From: an uncultured Bacteroidales bacterium
Lineage (GTDB): Bacteria; Bacteroidota; Bacteroidia; Bacteroidales; Paludibacteraceae
Direction of reading: 5' to 3'
Length of the DNA stretch: 64,000 nt
NCBI GenBank assembly: GCA_946414805.1
Contig: CAMKPZ010000002.1
Span: 238,617 to 302,616 of the forward strand
Below the pieces are notes generated by a model. That model saw only the letters and a list, made by a program, of their open reading frames with translations, was not told the origin of the DNA and made no database searches. Within the stretch, counting starts at the first letter, position 1, and every line of letters starts with the position of its first letter. The position numbers and the translations under genes are program-made. Shown here piece by piece: positions 58,981-64,000 of this stretch.

Positions 58981-61830
58981 ATGAAAAAGATCTTCACAAT
59001 GATGGCTGCGGCTCTGATGAGCGTAGCGATGTGGGCAGGTCCGAACGACCTGCTATGGGATTACACGGAGGCGGCTCCGTCTGCCAACCCTGATAGAGGG
59101 TTGACTTATGGTAGTAAAGTAGATGATGGCGAAAAAGCAGCCAACCTCGGATTGAACGGTGTTAAGATGAACAGTAGCGGTTTTGCGTATTTTACCAAGA
59201 ATGCAGTAGCCGGCAAACTGAAATTGACTTACGGTCCGCGTAAGACAGGAAGCAAGGTTGCTTTGGTTGTTAGCACATGGTCGGGCGAGGAGCCGAAAGC
59301 AGAAACAACAATTGCTACTACTGCCGAAGTAACGGAGTTGCAAACCGCAGTGGTCGAGTTGACAGAGGAGCAGAATAATATTTACATTGCCCGTACTTCA
59401 TCCAGTGGAGAGGGTGTGCTCCAGAAAATCCAATTTATTGAGAACGTAGCGCGTACGTTTACGGACTTCAAGATTGAGTTCCGCGTGAATCCTTATACGG
59501 TGCTTCTGCCGGAAAGCGGTGAATTGCCGGATGGCGTGAGTGTAGAAGGAACGAATTACAATGGCGGACAGCATGGTGTTTATGGCGGTACTATTACCGT
59601 TCCGGTTGACGGACCGGTGAAATTCACTTTGGGCGCATGCCAGCACAGCAAACACGACATAACTATCAAGAAGGACGGCGTGTATTTTGCTACCTTCAGC
59701 AACAAAGCTGCCTGCGGTGAGACGGCAGGCAACTTCGCACAGAATGTGATGTATGTTTATACCGGCGATGCAGGTACACTGACTTTTGAGTTGGGAAGCC
59801 AGACCTATCTGCCTTATTTCTTCGCCGAGGCAACAGAGATTACTCCTTGCGAGGTGATCTACAAAGACCAGAACGGCGTTATTCTCGGTAAGTTCGATAC
59901 GTATGAGGGTGCTACGCTGGAGACAATTCCGTATAACGAGGCAGACCTGCCTGCTATCGGCGAAGGCAATGCTTTCCGCGGATGGTTCTATACTTCAGGA
60001 AAGAAAGCCCAGGAGGGAGATGCTATCACCGGCAACACTACCATTCAAGCCAGAGTGACTCCGTTTGAGACGGCAACTATCGGAAGCGTGCAGACATATG
60101 ATTTCGCTTCGGCAATCTTCTATCCGGAGGACCATGAGACCGTAACGGCGAACGGCGGTAGTTATTACAACAACCACGGCTGGTATTTCAATGCAGACGG
60201 AAGTATTGATATTCAAGTGGCAGGCAATGCAATTGTAGTAGTGACGCTCTGCACCTATTCGGAGACAGGCGACGTGATTCTGAGCAACGGCGAGAGTGAG
60301 GTTGGTCGCACGAGCGTTGTGAAGAACGGTTCGGAAGGTGCTACACCGGACGGAACGGAGTATTCGTTCAAATACACAGGCGAGGCAACGACCTTGACGC
60401 TGAGCTGGACGGCTAAGCAGTACATTCACAAGATTGTGGTATATAATGTACTGGATTTCCTTGAGAAGGATGAATCTACAGGTTATTTCGTGGTTCCGGG
60501 AGGCGATGTAGCATGCTTCCTGCTGGCATTGGTTCAGGCTGAGAGCGGCGACAAGATCTTCCTGCCGAACGGCATATATGACCTCGGCGAGACCTGTCTG
60601 ACCACTATCAATGCCAATAATATCTCTATCATCGGTCAGTCGATGGAAGGCGTGATCATCAAGAACGCTCCGGACGCAGGGAAGGAATCCATTGACCAGA
60701 CGGCAACGATCAAGATCAACAAGAACGTGAAGAACACGTACTTGCAGGATCTGACCATCCAGAACGCATTGGATTACTACAAGAATGACAACGGCCGCGC
60801 CGTAGCACTGTGGGATCAGGGAACGCAGACGGTATGCAAGAACGTGCGTCTGCTCTCTTATCAAGATACGTACTACAGCAACCTGACCGAGAAAAACGGC
60901 GTGAGTGCAGTACGCTATTTCGAGGATTGCGAGATCCACGGAACCGTAGATTTCATCTGCGGCGACGGAAGCGTTTATTTCAAGAACAACCTGCTGTATT
61001 GCGAGAAGCGCAAGAAAGACGGCGGCGGAAGCGATGCTCTGACAGCGAACAACGGTTCTGCCAACGACAGAGGTTATGTCTTCGAGGGCTGTACGGTGAA
61101 GAGCGAATGCCCGACCGTATCTTTCGGCCGCGCATGGAACAACACTCCGAGTGTAGCGTTCCTGAATACGACAGTGGACTACAGCGCAGGCGAGTTCGGA
61201 TTCTCGGACGACAACAAGATCCAGCGCTGGACGAAAGAGCTGATGAATGCCAACGCATGGCCTAAGTTCGGCGAGTACAACACCCGTCTGCCGGAGAAAA
61301 TGGTTATGGAAGGAAGTACGATAAGCTTCGAGGAAGGTAGTCTGCTGACTCCGGAGAGCAATGTGGTTACTTTCGTAGATACGAAGAGCGGCAACACCAC
61401 GCGTGATATCGAGACCGTGTTGAGCGCAGAGCAGGCTGCTACCTATACGATGGAATATACTCTCGGCAGCTGGGCAGAGACCGCTAAAGCAGATGCGGAA
61501 CAAATTGTGCTGCATAAGACATCGTCGAGGTGGTATATATCGGCAGGCGAAAAAGAGATGGAGCCTTCAGAAATAGCTGCATATTTGGTGGAGCGTGACG
61601 GAGTGCTTTCTATTGAAACTGAATTGCCGGATTGGCAAGGAGAGGAAAATATAATCATTCGTGCAGCCAATGGTCGTGGAGGTTTCGGACATGTAGCAAC
61701 TTATGGACCGGAAGCAGCCATTGACAACACTTCCGCCTGTAATTGCAAGGTAGAGAAAATCGTTCGCGACGGACAGGTGATCATCGTTCGCGGCGAGAAA
61801 GAATACAGTGTGATCGGTCAGGAGCTGTAA
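58981..61830 (+). CDS. Secreted pectinesterase (CE8-like) with shared C-terminal motif
   Basis: A 949-residue protein with signal MKKIFTMMAAALMSVAMWA. The N-terminal half (~20-510) is a series of beta-rich domains, one resembling an InlB-type repeat (CEVIYKDQNGVILGKFDTYE, FRGWFYTSGKKA). Residues ~515-790 are a right-handed beta-helix of carbohydrate esterase family 8: IFLPNGIYDLGETCL, SIIGQSMEGVII, ALWDQGTQTVCKNVRLLSYQ with DTYYSN (about 626-633), and GTVDFICGDGSVYFKN (~655). The tail is IVRDGQVIIVRGEKEYSVIG. CE8 enzymes remove methyl esters from pectin. It is monocistronic from its own promoter, 7.7 kb from the rhamnose genes. Confidence 0.9.
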   Translation: MKKIFTMMAAALMSVAMWAGPNDLLWDYTEAAPSANPDRGLTYGSKVDDGEKAANLGLNGVKMNSSGFAYFTKNAVAGKLKLTYGPRKTGSKVALVVSTWSGEEPKAETTIATTAEVTELQTAVVELTEEQNNIYIARTSSSGEGVLQKIQFIENVARTFTDFKIEFRVNPYTVLLPESGELPDGVSVEGTNYNGGQHGVYGGTITVPVDGPVKFTLGACQHSKHDITIKKDGVYFATFSNKAACGETAGNFAQNVMYVYTGDAGTLTFELGSQTYLPYFFAEATEITPCEVIYKDQNGVILGKFDTYEGATLETIPYNEADLPAIGEGNAFRGWFYTSGKKAQEGDAITGNTTIQARVTPFETATIGSVQTYDFASAIFYPEDHETVTANGGSYYNNHGWYFNADGSIDIQVAGNAIVVVTLCTYSETGDVILSNGESEVGRTSVVKNGSEGATPDGTEYSFKYTGEATTLTLSWTAKQYIHKIVVYNVLDFLEKDESTGYFVVPGGDVACFLLALVQAESGDKIFLPNGIYDLGETCLTTINANNISIIGQSMEGVIIKNAPDAGKESIDQTATIKINKNVKNTYLQDLTIQNALDYYKNDNGRAVALWDQGTQTVCKNVRLLSYQDTYYSNLTEKNGVSAVRYFEDCEIHGTVDFICGDGSVYFKNNLLYCEKRKKDGGGSDALTANNGSANDRGYVFEGCTVKSECPTVSFGRAWNNTPSVAFLNTTVDYSAGEFGFSDDNKIQRWTKELMNANAWPKFGEYNTRLPEKMVMEGSTISFEEGSLLTPESNVVTFVDTKSGNTTRDIETVLSAEQAATYTMEYTLGSWAETAKADAEQIVLHKTSSRWYISAGEKEMEPSEIAAYLVERDGVLSIETELPDWQGEENIIIRAANGRGGFGHVATYGPEAAIDNTSACNCKVEKIVRDGQVIIVRGEKEYSVIGQEL

Positions 61831-61867
61831 AATAGAACATTGTTGCTCTTGACATGACCTCGACTTG

Positions 61868-61900
61868 CCCTCGGGACGATCTCGACTCGCTCCCGAGGGG
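61868..61900 (+). terminator. Hairpin between the CE8 gene and the transporter
   Basis: CCCTCGGGA pairs perfectly with TCCCGAGGG around a 14-nt loop, followed by GTAATATT. It sits in a degenerate CTCGACT-word tract similar to the one at 16203-16256. Confidence 0.6.
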
Positions 61901-61927
61901 TAATATTGAACATTTTAGGAAAAAGAA

Positions 61928-63592
61928 ATGGAGTGGTTTAGTAATTTATTTTTAGGTACCGGGATAGCACACTCGATATTTGTGCTGGCAATGGCGATCG
62001 CTGCGGGTATCTTCTTGGGCGCCAAACTGAAGTTCAAGGGGATCACCCTCGGCATCACCTGGATTCTGTTCTGCGCGATTGCGTGCAGTCATTTCGGAAT
62101 GACGCTGGATCCGTTGGTGGAGTCCTTTGCAAAAGATTTGGGCCTTATTCTGTTTGTTTATTCAATCGGTCTTCAAGTGGGACCGAGTTTCTTTTCGTCT
62201 TTCGGCAAAGGCGGATTGAAACTGAACCTATTAGCCGCCGGCATTGTGTTGTTAGGATGCGCGACGGCTTATGTGATCCATATGTTAAGCAAAACGGATA
62301 TAGCAACGATGACCGGTGTGCTTTTCGGCGCAGTGACGAACACCCCGGGTCTGGGTGCCGCCCAGCAGACCTATCAGGATCTGACAGGCGTGTCGAACCC
62401 CGATATAGCGTCCGGTTATGCGATGGCGTATCCGCTTGGCGTAGTGGGTATCCTCTTTTCGATGATGGTTATCCGATGGGTGTTCCGTATCAAGATGGAG
62501 AAGGAAGAGGAGCGTGTGCAAGCGGAGAAAGGCGAAGCACAGCAAGTGGAGCACTACGACATGAGACTGACAAATCCCCAGATAGAGGGTATTCATGTGC
62601 GTGATTTAGGGCTGCTGACCCATGTGACGATCGTGGTGAGCCGTGTCTTGGACAAAGAAGGAAATGAGTTTATGCCGGACGCAGAGACCCTGCTGCACGT
62701 AGGCGACCGTGTGCGTCTGGTGACCGATAAGAAAAACGAGAGGACGGTGTTCCTGTTAGGCGAACAGACCGATATCAAATGGGAGGAGAAAGAGAAGGAT
62801 ATCCATCTGGTGAACCAGCATATCGTTGTGACCAAGGACAAGATCAACGGCAAGCAGATCAGCGATCTGAAGGTGCGTGACGCGTTCCATATCACGATCA
62901 CCCGTGTGCGCCGTGCCGGAATCGAACTGCTGGCCACGCCGGAGTTGCGGTTGCAGTTAGGCGACCGTCTGACGGTAGTAGGCGAGAAAGAGGCGGTAGA
63001 GCGTATAGCCAAAGCGTTCGGAAACTCCGCCAAGAAACTGGATGCACCGAACCTGGCATCGCTGTTCTTCGGAATCGTCTTGGGTGTGGCATTAGGATCC
63101 ATTCCGTTTGCATTGCCGGGACTGGATCAGCCGTTCAAATTGGGCATTGCCGGCGGAACGCTGATCATCGCTATTCTGATGGGCGCTTTCGGAACGAAAT
63201 GGCACATAGTGACCTATACGACCACTTCGGCGAACCTGATGATCCGCGAGATCGGAATATCGCTCTTCCTTGCGGCCGTCGGATTCGGCGCCGGCGGATC
63301 GTTCGTAGAGACCTTGCTGGACGGCGGATATGTGCTGATCGGATACGGCGTGATCATAACGCTGCTGCCGCTGCTGCTGATAGGTATCATTGCGCGCCAA
63401 TGGATGAAGTTGGATTATTTTTCGCTGATGGGTCTGATAGCAGGTTCGACCACCGATCCCCCTGCACTGGCTTACGCCACTTCGCAGAGTTCGTCTAACG
63501 ACCGTGCCGCCGTGGCATACTCGACGGTATATCCTCTGACGATGTTCCTGAGAGTGCTGACGGGGCAGTTGATGATACTGCTGTTTTTATAA
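61928..63592 (+). CDS. AspT/YidE/YbjL-type putative antiporter with two RCK_C domains
   Basis: A 554-residue inner-membrane protein of the AAEx family. Two membrane blocks (about 1-190 and 385-554), each with the duplication motif (GLILFVYSIGLQVGPSF and GISLFLAAVGFGAGGSF; TNTPGLGAAQQTYQDL and GSTTDPPALAYATSQS), flank two TrkA-C/RCK_C regulatory domains (~205-290 and ~295-375). Family members exchange dicarboxylates or amino acids, and the substrate here is unknown. It is followed by a MATE gene 49 bp downstream. Confidence 0.9.
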   Translation: MEWFSNLFLGTGIAHSIFVLAMAIAAGIFLGAKLKFKGITLGITWILFCAIACSHFGMTLDPLVESFAKDLGLILFVYSIGLQVGPSFFSSFGKGGLKLNLLAAGIVLLGCATAYVIHMLSKTDIATMTGVLFGAVTNTPGLGAAQQTYQDLTGVSNPDIASGYAMAYPLGVVGILFSMMVIRWVFRIKMEKEEERVQAEKGEAQQVEHYDMRLTNPQIEGIHVRDLGLLTHVTIVVSRVLDKEGNEFMPDAETLLHVGDRVRLVTDKKNERTVFLLGEQTDIKWEEKEKDIHLVNQHIVVTKDKINGKQISDLKVRDAFHITITRVRRAGIELLATPELRLQLGDRLTVVGEKEAVERIAKAFGNSAKKLDAPNLASLFFGIVLGVALGSIPFALPGLDQPFKLGIAGGTLIIAILMGAFGTKWHIVTYTTTSANLMIREIGISLFLAAVGFGAGGSFVETLLDGGYVLIGYGVIITLLPLLLIGIIARQWMKLDYFSLMGLIAGSTTDPPALAYATSQSSSNDRAAVAYSTVYPLTMFLRVLTGQLMILLFL

Positions 63593-63641
63593 AGGGAATA
63601 ATCCGGGTTATCCGAAATGATCCGAATTTACCGGAAGCAAA

Positions 63642-64000
63642 ATGAAAGAAGTCAATAGAGACATATTGCGACTGGCTGTGCCGAGCATATTAGCGAATAT
63701 CACTATTCCGCTGGTAGGCATAGTAGATACGGCGATAGTGGGGCATCTGAGCGATGCTTCGGCTATCGGCGGAATAGCTATCGGCACAATGCTTTTCGAT
63801 CTGCTCTATTGGAACTTCGGATTCCTGCGGATAGGAACGAGCGGTTTGACGGCACAGGCTTACGGGAAAGGAGATCTGAAAGAATGCCGTAAGATCCTGA
63901 CGCAGAGCGTGACGATCGCGCTTATGGCCGCTATCGCTATCTGGGCGATCCAATGGCTGTTCGTGACGGTAGTGCTGGCGATCGTGCCCTGCTCGGAAGA
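63642..64000 (+). CDS. MATE family efflux transporter (3' end cut by window edge)
   Basis: The first 119 residues read MKEVNRDILRLAVPSILANI, TIPLVGIVDTAIVGHLSDAS, AIGGIAIG and FLRIGTSGLTAQAYGKGDLK. This is the TM1-TM3 signature of MATE multidrug/sodium antiporters, closest to the DinF subgroup. ATG 63642 gives the family start. The spacer before it contains short ATCCGNNTT-type repeats (63598-63635). Confidence 0.93.
   Translation, partial: MKEVNRDILRLAVPSILANITIPLVGIVDTAIVGHLSDASAIGGIAIGTMLFDLLYWNFGFLRIGTSGLTAQAYGKGDLKECRKILTQSVTIALMAAIAIWAIQWLFVTVVLAIVPCSE

Overview
The window comes from a Bacteroidales-type genome (phylum Bacteroidota). Signs of this are SusC/SusD outer-membrane pairs, the phylum-specific promoter form (TAnnTTTG -7 boxes, often with TTTG about 20 bp upstream, many ending ACCTTTGCA), the small families DUF4250 and DUF2752, MenG/UbiE, and long co-directional secreted-protein operons. 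The species cannot be named from the sequence.

Layout. 1-4.0 kb is core genome: groEL (cut by the window edge) and groES, DUF4250, ubiE/menG, a Dabb protein, tRNA-Glu and two small membrane proteins. 4.1-8.7 kb holds an orphan susC/susD pair and a short YdeI-family gene. 8.9-16.3 kb is accessory: bcp, a KilA-N protein, a gtrABC-like glycosylation cluster of lower GC, a hairpin-rich non-coding stretch, an AbiEi/AbiEii toxin-antitoxin pair, and debris made of ppdK, GH28 and redoxin fragments. 16.3-51.3 kb is a very large glycan locus: an AraC regulator diverges from susC-susD-lipoprotein, then a GH3-GH78 fusion, GH128, GH78, repeat-module secreted proteins, an IgGFc-binding-like protein, an OmpA-family barrel, a second barrel, a second GH128, and finally rhaB, a FucI/AraA-like isomerase, a sugar MFS transporter and rhaD. 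51.8-64 kb is mostly core again: ppdK, htpG, an M24 aminopeptidase, a secreted CE8-type pectinesterase, an AspT-family transporter and the start of a MATE exporter.

How it fits together. The 35-kb locus reads as capture and breakdown of a glycan with L-rhamnosyl and beta-1,3-glucosyl linkages. SusC/D imports fragments, GH128 and GH78/GH3 cut it, and the last four genes take free 6-deoxy sugar to dihydroxyacetone phosphate and lactaldehyde. Between the enzymes sit proteins built from a recurring module of about 160 residues that I cannot assign to a named family. Eight secreted proteins in the window end in the same short C-terminal motif.

Most unusual signals. (1) groES and htpG share one promoter architecture: the palindrome CTGCCA-N3-TGGCAG, exactly 12 bp, then a -24/-12 (sigma-54-like) element. 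(2) groES and ppdK share a 5'-leader hairpin whose flanks are conserved while the stem sequence changes but still pairs. (3) CTAGG-rich arrays lie in the groES-groEL spacer and the htpG leader. (4) Heptamer tandem repeats (CCAATCA, TTGTCCA and TTCATTR types) lie inside coding sequences, including signal-peptide codons. (5) An AbiE cassette and gene debris are bracketed by inverted copies of two short repeats.
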